A stretch of DNA of 64,000 bases from positions 1 to 64,000 of the forward strand of contig JAITTY010000012.1 of the NCBI GenBank assembly GCA_031286695.1, given 5' to 3'. This document shows positions 35,421 through 43,953 of this stretch, in pieces. The position numbers and the translations under genes are program-made. The notes beneath the pieces were generated by a model. That model worked only from the letters and a program-made list of their open reading frames with translations, searched no databases and had not been told where the DNA came from. The stretch comes from Sphingobacterium sp. GTDB taxonomy: Bacteria; Bacteroidota; Bacteroidia; Sphingobacteriales; Sphingobacteriaceae. Numbering within the stretch: position 1 is the stretch's first letter; each line of letters starts with the position of its first letter.

Positions 35421-35467
35421 AAGTATTTTCAGCAGCAGCCTTTCGATTGCATTTGCTGAAAATACTT
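35421..35467 (-). terminator. Terminator of the VWA gene
   Basis: Perfect 14-bp arms aagtattttcagca (35421-35434) and its complement (35454-35467) with a 19-nt loop, 21 bases beyond the stop at 35488; the reverse strand continues into agtttttg. Confidence 0.75.
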
Positions 35468-35487
35468 TTGGATATTCTTATCTTAAT

Positions 35488-37359
35488 TTATTCCTTCGAT
35501 CTCGATAAGTCCCGCGCATTTTCAGCCATACGGATAAATTCAGCACGATAACCTTCTTCATCTTTTCCTTTAGAAGCTTTTGCACGCACGATCAGCTGGT
35601 CAAAATTGGCCTTTTGCTTAAAATCAGAGTCCCGAAGTAGTAAACCAAGTTCCGCTACCGCAGTTACAAAACGAAAATCTTCACTCACAGTGTTCAACTC
35701 CGTTACCGCAGTTCCTACCACCTTTTGCTGCAACTTACTTTTCTCCCCTCCAGGCTCCTTGTAGCGAAATTTAACTGTTGCCAGTTCAGCATTTCTCCGT
35801 CCAGCTACCTGATTTGCATGCTGTTGATATTTTAATGGATCTACCGTTCCGACCATTCCCGACTCAACACCGACAGGTACAATTTCATACAAGGCTGTCA
35901 CCACATGGCCTACCCCCATATCACCGCCCATCTTTTGATCATTATTGAAATCCTCAGCCTCCAGCAAGCGGTTTTCGTATCCCACCAAGCGATAAGCTTG
36001 CACATAAGTTGGATTGAATTCGACCTGAATCTTGACATCTTTCGCAACAGTAAACAACGTTCCCCCAAATTCGGTCACCATCGCCTTCCGCGCTTCAGAA
36101 ATATTGTCTATATAGGCATAATTCCCATGCCCTTTGTCTGCCAGGATTTCCATCTTACTGTCCTTCAGATTCCCCATGCCATAACCAAGTACCGTAAGGA
36201 AAACGCCTGATTTACTTTCTTTGGCAATCAGTTCTTCCATCGATTCGTCACTGCTCTCCCCAACATTGAAATCGCCGTCACTAGCCAAAATGATCCGGTT
36301 GTTTCCACCTTTGATAAATTGTTGCTTCGCAATTTCGTAAGCCTTCTTAATTCCTGCAGCACCAGCAGTACTTCCACCGGCTTCGAGCTCTTCGATAGCC
36401 GATTTTATTTTCATCTTTTCATCACCGGGCGTACTCTCCAGTTTTACCCCTGCCGATCCGGCATAAGTCACAATAGCTACATGGTCTATATCACGAAGCT
36501 GATCGACCAACATCTTCAGCGAAGCTTTCACCAAAGGCAGACGCCCCGGTCCCATCATTGACCCAGAAACATCAATCAAAAACACCAGATTAGAAGCTTT
36601 AAGCTTTTCCGTAGGCATATCTTTCGCTTTTAATGTTACACGCATAAGCTGATGCGCGGTATTCCAGGGCGCCTTCGTCAATTCGGTGACGATATTTACA
36701 GGTTCACCATTTTTAGGTCCGGCTACTTGATACTGAAAGTAATTGATCATCTCTTCAACCCGTACCGCATCTTTTTCAGGTAGTGTTCCCGAATTGATAA
36801 AACGACGTACATTACTATAGGAAGCAGCATCAACATCGGCCGCAAACGTTGATAAAGGTTCTTTACGGGGATTGATAAACTTATTTTCCTTTACTTTTTG
36901 ATAAGATTCTTGGTTCTGATTAGGCACATAACCCGTTCCTCTAATATACAAGCCCGATACTTGCCCAGACATAGCTGCATTAACATTCATCATCGGTGCG
37001 GTCTGGCGCTTTGCTTTGCGCTCAGATCCGGTTACCACAACTTCATCCAGTGTATTGTTTTGCTGCACCAAGGCCACATCAACCGTTGACCGATGGTTGA
37101 CCGCTACACGTTGCTCGAGATATCCGATGTAACTAAAAACCAAGGTATTTTTACCATCACGGACCTGAATGCGATAATTTCCTTTATCATCGGTCAGGCC
37201 CCGTACTTTTGTTACAGCATTGCTTACCTGCACACCAACCAGAGCAATTCCCGTATTTGCATCCACCACCTTACCGCTGACTTCATATCCTTGCTTGGCG
37301 TATCCACCTAAGGATAGCAACAAGCCTATCATAAAAAGTATTGTTCTCATATCATTCAC
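35488..37359 (-). CDS. VWA/DUF3520 (YfbK-like) protein with carboxypeptidase-regulatory and plug-like N-terminus
   Basis: The 623-residue protein starts with a signal peptide (to about residue 22). In order come a CarboxypepD_reg-like domain (about 25-100), a plug-like stretch LDEVVVTGSERKAKRQ and YIRGTG (about 104-143), a VWA N-terminal segment (ADVDAASYSNVRRF), a VWA domain with MIDAS DVSGS at 263-267, and a DUF3520-type C-terminus. The E. coli relative is YfbK; its exact function is unproven. The metal-binding VWA domain suggests contact with another envelope protein. It is divergent from the sigma/anti-sigma pair by 71 bases. A second Met at residue 4 is an alternative start. Confidence 0.85.
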   Translation of the reverse strand: MNDMRTILFMIGLLLSLGGYAKQGYEVSGKVVDANTGIALVGVQVSNAVTKVRGLTDDKGNYRIQVRDGKNTLVFSYIGYLEQRVAVNHRSTVDVALVQQNNTLDEVVVTGSERKAKRQTAPMMNVNAAMSGQVSGLYIRGTGYVPNQNQESYQKVKENKFINPRKEPLSTFAADVDAASYSNVRRFINSGTLPEKDAVRVEEMINYFQYQVAGPKNGEPVNIVTELTKAPWNTAHQLMRVTLKAKDMPTEKLKASNLVFLIDVSGSMMGPGRLPLVKASLKMLVDQLRDIDHVAIVTYAGSAGVKLESTPGDEKMKIKSAIEELEAGGSTAGAAGIKKAYEIAKQQFIKGGNNRIILASDGDFNVGESSDESMEELIAKESKSGVFLTVLGYGMGNLKDSKMEILADKGHGNYAYIDNISEARKAMVTEFGGTLFTVAKDVKIQVEFNPTYVQAYRLVGYENRLLEAEDFNNDQKMGGDMGVGHVVTALYEIVPVGVESGMVGTVDPLKYQQHANQVAGRRNAELATVKFRYKEPGGEKSKLQQKVVGTAVTELNTVSEDFRFVTAVAELGLLLRDSDFKQKANFDQLIVRAKASKGKDEEGYRAEFIRMAENARDLSRSKE

Positions 37360-37430
37360 ATTTTTGCCAAGGGATGCCGTAAATATTAAATTTCCATAAA
37401 CCAGAAAAAAAAAATATTTTTAACCAATAA

Positions 37431-38009
37431 ATGTTTGCATTCAAGTCGTCAAAAATAGATACACCGCAAGACCATGAGCTCTTGTTGCACTATCAGGAGT
37501 CCATGGATCTCCAGGTATTGGGCGATCTATTCCAGCGACATACGGAGATGGTATACTACGTTTGCTTAAGGTATCTCCAAGATTCCGAACTGAGCAAAGA
37601 TGCTGTCATGAATATCTTTGAAGAATTAATATATAAGGTCAATAAGCAAGAAATCAAGGATTTTCCGAGATGGCTCTATGTATTAAGCAAGAATCATTGC
37701 CTGATGTATTTAAGGTCTCAAAAGAACAAATCTCAAATTTCTTTGGATGAATTTGTGAAATTTCCAGGAGACATGCATCAGTATGAACAATATGATGAAA
37801 AAGAAGAACAGTTAACGGCTATGGAAGGCTGTCTGGGCAAATTGCCAGAAAAACAGCAGCAGTCGGTCAGACTCTTCTTTTTAGAGGAAAAATGTTACAA
37901 AGAGATTAGTGAATCTACCGGTTATAGCTTGAACGAAGTAAAGAGTTATATCCAAAATGGGAAACGGAATTTAAAAAATTGCATGGAGGCTTGGAATGAG
38001 CAACAGTAA
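37431..38009 (+). CDS. ECF-type sigma-70 family RNA polymerase sigma factor
   Basis: The 192-residue protein has a sigma region 2 (about 25-90: LFQRHTEMVYYVCLRYL, DVMN-like SKDAVMNIFEEL, FPRWLYVLSKNHCLMYLR) and region 4 (about 133-185: LPEKQQQSVRLFFLEEKCYKEISESTGYS). It should direct RNA polymerase to a small regulon. The next gene overlaps its 3' end by 14 bases, so the two are translationally coupled, as with a sigma and its controlling protein. It is divergent from the VWA gene, a likely target. Confidence 0.87.
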   Translation: MFAFKSSKIDTPQDHELLLHYQESMDLQVLGDLFQRHTEMVYYVCLRYLQDSELSKDAVMNIFEELIYKVNKQEIKDFPRWLYVLSKNHCLMYLRSQKNKSQISLDEFVKFPGDMHQYEQYDEKEEQLTAMEGCLGKLPEKQQQSVRLFFLEEKCYKEISESTGYSLNEVKSYIQNGKRNLKNCMEAWNEQQ

Positions 38010-39267
38010 TTACGACATAGCATACTTAAAGAAATACGTCAACGGTGAATTATCTCCTACGGAGATGTACGCTATTGAGCGTGAGGCACAGCGTGACCCC
38101 ATGTTGGCGGATGTTCTGATGGGTATAGAGATGGATCAAAATAAAACCGTAATTGCAGCAATCAATCAACAGATTAGCCAACGTGCAAAAAGGGATAAAG
38201 CTGTTAAAATAAAAGTATTTGACTGGAAAAGACTGGCCATCGCCGCCTCTACAGTAATCGTTTTGGGAGTAGGTCTTGTACTTTTCTGGCAACAGGAAAA
38301 AAATAGATCTGAAGCAAAACGTACTGCTGACGTAAACGTTACCCAGGATAAGCCAAAAACAAAGGTTATTGGAGCGGATTCTACCAGGATCACGGATGAT
38401 ATCAAGTCAAAAATCGAACTACAAGATCGTTCGCCACAATTGGCAGATAACAACAGCCCCCGTTTTCGTGAACAACATCCACAAGAGGAGACCACAATTT
38501 TATCGCGGGAACCCTCCCTACGCGTAAAATCACTGGAAGAAATGAAGGAAGGTCTCAATAATGATCGCCCTGTATTTGGATTAAGACCTACAGACAGTAC
38601 AATTGTTATCGGTTATGCGCCAATGGCAAAGAAAAAAGATGCTTCCCAAACGATTATGATTCGGGGAACCTCAAGTTTAAGCAATACACTTGCAGGCAGA
38701 GCGCCAGGTATTTCGATTCCACAACAACAAGGTACACCGCTACAACTTACTATTCGGGACAAGGAGACAGGCTTACCTATTTCGGGAGTGACAATCATTC
38801 AACCCAATAGTAAGTTTGCTACAAATACCGACGCACAGGGACAAGCGACCATCCAACCTAGTACAATGGATTCACTTGTCGACATCATGGCTCTGGGCTA
38901 CAACACTGTTGCATTGAATATGCGTCGCAGCAAAAATACGACGATCAAACTGCAACCTTCCAGCAACTCACTTGATGAAGTCGTCGTCACAACCATGTCT
39001 TCACGCAAATCAAAAAGTGCTGAACCTATCTGGGGCTGGAAATCGTTCAATAACTATATCAAGAAAAAAACTTCCAAAAGCCGCTACGAGGGTACTGTTC
39101 GTCTAAGCTTCTATATCGATAAAGATGGATTGCCGACCAATATCAGTATTCTTCAGAGTGCCAATGACTACCTTGACACTAAGGCGAAAGAAATCTTACT
39201 TTCAGGCCCTAAATGGAAAGGAGAAGACTACCGATATGTTACGTTAACCTTCGAATTCACCTTATAA
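37996..39267 (+). CDS. Mosaic anti-sigma-like protein with plug-like, carboxypeptidase-regulatory and TonB-C-like parts
   Basis: The 423-residue protein has, in order, a short cytoplasmic domain (IAYLKKYVNGELSPTEMYAIE, about 9-29) without zinc-finger Cys/His, one membrane helix (about 79-98), a disordered linker, a SusC-plug-like piece (IRGTSSLSNTLAGRAPGI, 222-239), a CarboxypepD_reg-like domain (about 248-320), LDEVVV (326-331) and a TonB-C-like end (about 345-423, RYEGTVRLSFYIDKDGLP). It likely holds the overlapping upstream sigma factor at the membrane and responds to an outer-membrane cue. Databases may call it 'energy transducer TonB'. The anti-sigma role is inferred from position and topology. 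Confidence 0.7.
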   Translation: MSNSNYDIAYLKKYVNGELSPTEMYAIEREAQRDPMLADVLMGIEMDQNKTVIAAINQQISQRAKRDKAVKIKVFDWKRLAIAASTVIVLGVGLVLFWQQEKNRSEAKRTADVNVTQDKPKTKVIGADSTRITDDIKSKIELQDRSPQLADNNSPRFREQHPQEETTILSREPSLRVKSLEEMKEGLNNDRPVFGLRPTDSTIVIGYAPMAKKKDASQTIMIRGTSSLSNTLAGRAPGISIPQQQGTPLQLTIRDKETGLPISGVTIIQPNSKFATNTDAQGQATIQPSTMDSLVDIMALGYNTVALNMRRSKNTTIKLQPSSNSLDEVVVTTMSSRKSKSAEPIWGWKSFNNYIKKKTSKSRYEGTVRLSFYIDKDGLPTNISILQSANDYLDTKAKEILLSGPKWKGEDYRYVTLTFEFTL

Positions 39268-39448
39268 ATTAACTACCTGAGGGTGTATTTGATCCGTTAC
39301 AACAGAAATTTATCTCGCTATCTGAACAAGTAAATAGTCGAAATCTTTCGACTTATTAATCCTTCTAATCAATTTGATTTCTAGGTGGTTTGATTTAAAA
39401 TTATTTCATAAATTAGCCCTATAATTCTTAACCATACAGTCATTTTTT

Positions 39449-41419
39449 ATGAAAAGTTTTTTCACTGGCCTCCTCCTGCTTAGTGGTGTATACCTACAAG
39501 CACAAGATTTTTCATTCGGCAAACTAAAAAAAGAAGATTTCGCCATTAATGTTGACAAAATAGATACTGCAGCAAATGCCTTTGTCTTGCGTGAATATGG
39601 CTCAGCCGAAGTAAGTTATAATAAGAATAAGGGTCCTGTTGTTGAGTTTTTCAGGCACGTCCGCATTAAAATATTAAACAAGGAAGCCTATAATTACGCT
39701 AACTTCAGTATTCCATTGTATAAAAGTGGAAATGATCGGGAAGTCCTCATGGACATAAAAGGGGCATCCTACCACCTCGACGGTGATAAGATCGTGGAAA
39801 CAGAGATGACCAAAGCAAATGTTTTTAATGAAAACTCCTCGGAAAACTATGCGATAACAAAAGCAGCCATTCCGCAAGTCCAAGAAGGTACAATTATTGA
39901 ATACCGCTACCGTACGGAATCCCCCTTTCTCTTTAACTTAAATGCATGGGAATTTCAGGAAGATCTTCCGAAACTTTATAGTCAATACGTCACTCGCATT
40001 CCTGAAATCTTTCATTATAAAGCCAATTTAAAAGGTGGATTCCCCATCAGTAACCGAAAGGTAGAAAATTACAACACGGGCTTAAATTCTGAAATTGGAG
40101 AAGTCTTAGGTAGTAAAACCACCTATATTATGGAAAATATACCAGCTTTCCATACCGAAGATTACATGACCTCTTCCAAAAATTTCAGGTCAATCATCTT
40201 TTTCGAGCTTGGTCGATTTAGCATTCCAATGGGACCGACAAAAGACTTTTCGCTCACTTGGGAAAATGTAAGAGATAAACTTGTACAGGACGAAAGCTTC
40301 GGTGGACAAGTAAAGAGAAAAACTGCATTGAAGGAGTTCATTGAGCCTATATTGCAGGATTCAAAAGACGATTTAGAGAAAGCAGTACGGCTGTATACCT
40401 ATTTTCAAAAACAAATAAAATGGAACAATCGACATTCAATCTACGCTAAAAACATCAAAGATGCCATTGAGAAAAGAACAGGAAATAGTGCCGATATCAA
40501 CCTCGGACTCGTCAATGCTCTACGGTACGCTAAGCTAGATGCCACACCTGTTATTTTATCTACACGTGACAATGGCTATGCAGGACTTTATGCACCGGCC
40601 ATATCTGAATTCAACCACGTGATTGCACAGGTAAAAATAGATGAAAACTATTACCTACTGGATGCCACCTCCCCCTATGAAACGTTCGGAAATATTCCGA
40701 TGAAATGTGTCAACTATCAAGGAAGAGCAATTCCATTGGAAGGTGAATCTAACTGGGTAAAACTCGATGCAAATCTTTCTTCGACTTACAGTAATTTCTT
40801 CTATGGAGAACTATCGGAAAATGGAGAATTAAAAGGAAAATGGATTACCTCACGTAATGGTTATGGGGCTTCCAGAATGCGCGAACGCCTTCAAGGAAGC
40901 AACTCCGAAGAAGAATTCTACGAAAAAATAGATGAAGAAAACAATCGCATCAAAATCAATAGTTTTAAAGTTTCTAATCGGGAATCGCTTGATAAACCGC
41001 TAACTGAAGAATTTGAAATTGAGATTAAAAATTTTGCAACCTTGCAAAATGACCAACTCCTATTCAATCCCTATATTGATACCAAAATGTCAAAAAATCC
41101 GTTCAATCTAACCGAGAGGAATTATCCAATTGACTTTGGGTCTTTAGTTCAGGAAGAAAGTTACATGGAAATCAAATTGCCAAAAGGCTATTCTTATCCA
41201 ACAGAAGCTAAATTAAAAAATATCAGTATGGCCCTACCTGAGCGCGCTGCCCGATATATTTTCAAAATCAGTAATACGGCACCAGACGTTTTGGTAATCG
41301 AATCGGCAACACAGTTAAACAAACCCATATTTATGCCGGAAGAGTATTTTGATTTAAAAGAGTTTTTCAGTAGAATCATCCAAGCAGAAAAATTGGATGT
41401 CGTGCTCAAAAAAATATAA
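39449..41419 (+). CDS. DUF3857 transglutaminase-like secreted protein
   Basis: The 656-residue protein has a signal peptide (to about LQAQ, residue 19), an N-terminal DUF3857 beta domain (about 50-240), a transglutaminase-like core (about 300-410) and a C-terminal beta domain (DUF2569/DUF3858-like). In the core the nucleophile position reads TGNSADINL, with Ser where papain-like transglutaminases have Cys, although FNHVIA (His) and LLDATSPYE (Asp) remain. The protein may be a non-catalytic binding form or use Ser. It starts about 180 bases after the mosaic gene and is probably a separate transcript. Confidence 0.8.
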   Translation: MKSFFTGLLLLSGVYLQAQDFSFGKLKKEDFAINVDKIDTAANAFVLREYGSAEVSYNKNKGPVVEFFRHVRIKILNKEAYNYANFSIPLYKSGNDREVLMDIKGASYHLDGDKIVETEMTKANVFNENSSENYAITKAAIPQVQEGTIIEYRYRTESPFLFNLNAWEFQEDLPKLYSQYVTRIPEIFHYKANLKGGFPISNRKVENYNTGLNSEIGEVLGSKTTYIMENIPAFHTEDYMTSSKNFRSIIFFELGRFSIPMGPTKDFSLTWENVRDKLVQDESFGGQVKRKTALKEFIEPILQDSKDDLEKAVRLYTYFQKQIKWNNRHSIYAKNIKDAIEKRTGNSADINLGLVNALRYAKLDATPVILSTRDNGYAGLYAPAISEFNHVIAQVKIDENYYLLDATSPYETFGNIPMKCVNYQGRAIPLEGESNWVKLDANLSSTYSNFFYGELSENGELKGKWITSRNGYGASRMRERLQGSNSEEEFYEKIDEENNRIKINSFKVSNRESLDKPLTEEFEIEIKNFATLQNDQLLFNPYIDTKMSKNPFNLTERNYPIDFGSLVQEESYMEIKLPKGYSYPTEAKLKNISMALPERAARYIFKISNTAPDVLVIESATQLNKPIFMPEEYFDLKEFFSRIIQAEKLDVVLKKI

Positions 41420-41476
41420 TAATTACCCTTAACACAAACTTCATTTTATGTTGATGATTATCTTAAATAAGGGTGA

Positions 41477-41484
41477 TAACTTTG
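41477..41484 (+). promoter_or_regulatory. -7 promoter element of the acidic small peptide gene
   Basis: TAACTTTG is a full match to TAnnTTTG, 19 bases before the ATG at 41504. A TTG at 41451-41453 is 23 bases away, slightly long for the -33 element. It implies a leader of about a dozen bases. Confidence 0.5.
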
Positions 41485-41503
41485 AATATCAAAAAAAAGT
41501 AAA

Positions 41504-41599
41504 ATGATTAAAGATTCAGATTTATTCGAACTAGAGAATATCTTCCTTGGAGAAGGTTTCGAATTGGATGGTGATGATATTATCACCGATGAAGACTAG
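41504..41599 (+). CDS. 31-residue, strongly acidic small protein
   Basis: A short ORF begins MIKDSDLFELENIF and ends in ..DDIITDED. It has seven Asp and five Glu against one Lys, no Cys and no membrane segment. A -7 element lies 19 bases upstream and a strong terminator 44 bases downstream, so it is a self-contained transcription unit. Ending in DED before TAG argues for a mini-protein or a peptide precursor leader rather than a random frame. It might also be the coding part of a regulatory RNA or an attenuator before mepB. No homologue is recognised. Confidence 0.5.
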   Translation: MIKDSDLFELENIFLGEGFELDGDDIITDED

Positions 41600-41642
41600 G
41601 TCTTCACTTTTTAAGCAAGTATTATTCCCCTTATATAATCTC

Positions 41643-41670
41643 AAAGCCCAGACATTCTTTGCTGGGCTTT
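41643..41670 (+). terminator. Terminator of the small peptide gene
   Basis: aaagcccag (41643-41651) pairs with ctgggcttt (41662-41670), followed by a T-rich tract to 41677. Confidence 0.8.
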
Positions 41671-41807
41671 TTCTTTGATATGCTATTCTTCAATTTGCCC
41701 AAAAGTTATTATTTCCCTATCTTTACACTATCCCGACGATTCGATATTGAGCTATCCCGGCTTCCATTTTACCCGAGCCCAAGTAACAGTTTTAAAGCAA
41801 ATAACAT

Positions 41808-42332
41808 ATGAGAAAAATAGTATTGGATCTGCCCGCCCAAACGATCAGAAAAACATTGAATCAACTCGAAAGCATGCTATCGCGTGATTGCTCATCTCTA
41901 ATCGAAGATCAAGCAGGTGCTGCCTATTTTGGTTTTGATTTTCAACTTGACAACCAACGCTTCAAATTTAGAAAAGCAAAGGTTACGCCTAAAAAAATAG
42001 GGCTATTCGTTGCACTTTGGAAACGCGATAATGATGGTCAAACTATTCCCTTTACTGCAGATGATCATTTCGATTACTACCTTATTTCGGTGGAACAGGA
42101 CCAACATTGCGGTCTCTTTGTTTTTCCAAAACAGACGTTAATTGAAAATTATATCCTCACAGCGGGCTGTCAAGTGGGCAAACGTGGATTCCGTGTTTAT
42201 CCAGACTGGAGTATACCAACAAACAAACAAGCCTCCAAAAGTAAACAATGGCAGCACACATACTTTGTGGATTTCATGGGTCCTTACGAGGAAACCAAAA
42301 AAAAATTGAACCATATATTACAAATCAGCTAG
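41808..42332 (+). CDS. MepB family protein
   Basis: The 174-residue cytosolic protein matches MepB: FRKAKVTPKKIGLFVALWKRD, IPFTADDHFDYYLI, GLFVFPK, GKRGFRVYPDW and KSKQWQHTYFVDF are its conserved blocks. In Staphylococcus the gene lies in the mepRAB efflux locus, and the function is not known. No multidrug efflux gene is adjacent here. Its 3' end overlaps the MocR gene on the other strand by eight bases. Confidence 0.82.
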   Translation: MRKIVLDLPAQTIRKTLNQLESMLSRDCSSLIEDQAGAAYFGFDFQLDNQRFKFRKAKVTPKKIGLFVALWKRDNDGQTIPFTADDHFDYYLISVEQDQHCGLFVFPKQTLIENYILTAGCQVGKRGFRVYPDWSIPTNKQASKSKQWQHTYFVDFMGPYEETKKKLNHILQIS

Positions 42333-43812
42333 TTGAGCTCTCCACCAAATCCGCGTAAGCTACCCTTAACAAATAAATTGCATCCGTCATACTTTGTTCA
42401 TCAAGATGTGCAAAGCCCAATCGCAACGCAGTAACCGTTTTATTTTGATAAAGGCAATTACTCGGGAGCAACAATCCTTTTTCTCGTGCCTTTTCCTGTA
42501 AAGCAGTCAATGAGAAAACAGACTTAAATTGCACCCAAAAGGCCAGTCCCGACGCCGGAATTGTGAAAGTCACTTTATTTTCGAAATAACCCCGCAATAA
42601 TACTGCAAACAATTCTTTGCGCTCTGCAATTGTTTTCTGAAATTTACGTTGATAGCGAAAGATATCTCCTTGGTGGATAATTTCACCCAATGTTTTCTCA
42701 ATCATAAAATTCGGCTTCCCGAAGATATTCAGATATTTTTTACCTTCATCTAGCAGATCCTGAGGCGCGATCAGAAAATTCATTTGGAAGCCGGGGTCAA
42801 AAAAACTTCCGAAAGCACCGGTATAGATCACGCGATTGCCTGCATTTTTCCGGAAAAGCGACTCTCCTTTCTCTTGAAAAAAGGAAGACTCAAAATCTGC
42901 ATCATCCTCAATAATGATAAAGTCGTACTGCTCAGCCAGCTGTAAGAGTTGAATTTTCCGCTTTTCGGAAAGGTTAACCGTCGTTGGATACTGACATCTC
43001 GTATTGAGGTAAACACATCTGATCTCCCCGGGCCCAAATTGATCTCCGATCCGATCTACGACCATCCCATCGGAATCGACCGGAACGGTTTTTAGTTTAG
43101 CTCCCGCTTGACTGAATATCATATTGGGTAGAAAATAACTTAAATTTTCCACCAATACTATATCGTTAGGTCGAATTAATAATCGGGATAAAATTGAAAA
43201 GATCTGTTCGCGGCTGGCAATCGGCAACAAGAAATTCCGGGAAATATGAAATCCCCTGGTTAAGTTCAGATAATAACTTAGCTGGTCCCTAAAAAACAGA
43301 TTACCCTCCGTTGTGGTCGGAAAATTATCGCTTTTCTTTTTCCGTTTCACTATTGATGCGTAGAAACGAACTAATTCCTCCACTCCAATAACATTGTAAT
43401 CAGGTATCCCATCCGTAAAATAATATTTTTCGGGAGCTTCTAAAAGAGGCATATCCAGTATTAATTCCTTCCTGAAAGTGTATGGCGCAAAATCAGGCGG
43501 TTGTCTAAATGCTTCTATCGCCGATGTGGAAGCACCGTTACGTTCGGGATTTTTCACAAAGGTTCCGCGATTAGGTAAAATTTTCACCCAGCCCTGCTCC
43601 TGCAACTCTGCTAAAGCTGCTACGACAGTTTTTCGGTGTACTCTTAATTCATCCGCAATCTTCCTGCTCCCGGGCAACAAATCCCCATCTTCTAATAGAT
43701 TTCGTTTGACTGCATGAATAAATTGATAAACGATCTGTAGATAGACAGCTTCGTCCTTACGGCGATCTATCTTAATAAAGGAATGAAAAGCTATACCAAC
43801 CGGACTACTCAT
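42325..43812 (-). CDS. MocR-type regulator (GntR winged helix fused to aminotransferase-like domain)
   Basis: The 495-residue protein has an N-terminal GntR winged helix (about 20-90: LLPGSRKIADELRVHRKTVVAALAEL and GWVKILPNRGTFV) and a type I aminotransferase-like domain (about 110-490) that probably binds PLP, with IIEDDADFESSF holding the PLP Asp. MocR members such as PdxR and GabR sense vitamers or amino-acid derivatives. The catalytic-lysine region reads YTGAFGSFFDPGFQMNFLI, with no obvious Lys at the expected site, so PLP binding needs checking. It is divergent from bioB by 141 bases, with no proven link. Confidence 0.85.
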   Translation of the reverse strand: MSSPVGIAFHSFIKIDRRKDEAVYLQIVYQFIHAVKRNLLEDGDLLPGSRKIADELRVHRKTVVAALAELQEQGWVKILPNRGTFVKNPERNGASTSAIEAFRQPPDFAPYTFRKELILDMPLLEAPEKYYFTDGIPDYNVIGVEELVRFYASIVKRKKKSDNFPTTTEGNLFFRDQLSYYLNLTRGFHISRNFLLPIASREQIFSILSRLLIRPNDIVLVENLSYFLPNMIFSQAGAKLKTVPVDSDGMVVDRIGDQFGPGEIRCVYLNTRCQYPTTVNLSEKRKIQLLQLAEQYDFIIIEDDADFESSFFQEKGESLFRKNAGNRVIYTGAFGSFFDPGFQMNFLIAPQDLLDEGKKYLNIFGKPNFMIEKTLGEIIHQGDIFRYQRKFQKTIAERKELFAVLLRGYFENKVTFTIPASGLAFWVQFKSVFSLTALQEKAREKGLLLPSNCLYQNKTVTALRLGFAHLDEQSMTDAIYLLRVAYADLVESSTS

Positions 43813-43953
43813 TATATTTATTTCGGACTACCAAAGTTATCATTTAAACTATAATCTTTGCAATCATCATAAAAATAATCGCATTTAACTACTAAATCCG
43901 AATGGTCATTAAGCAAAATAGATCTGGTTTTAGAATAAAAACTTAGCAATAAT

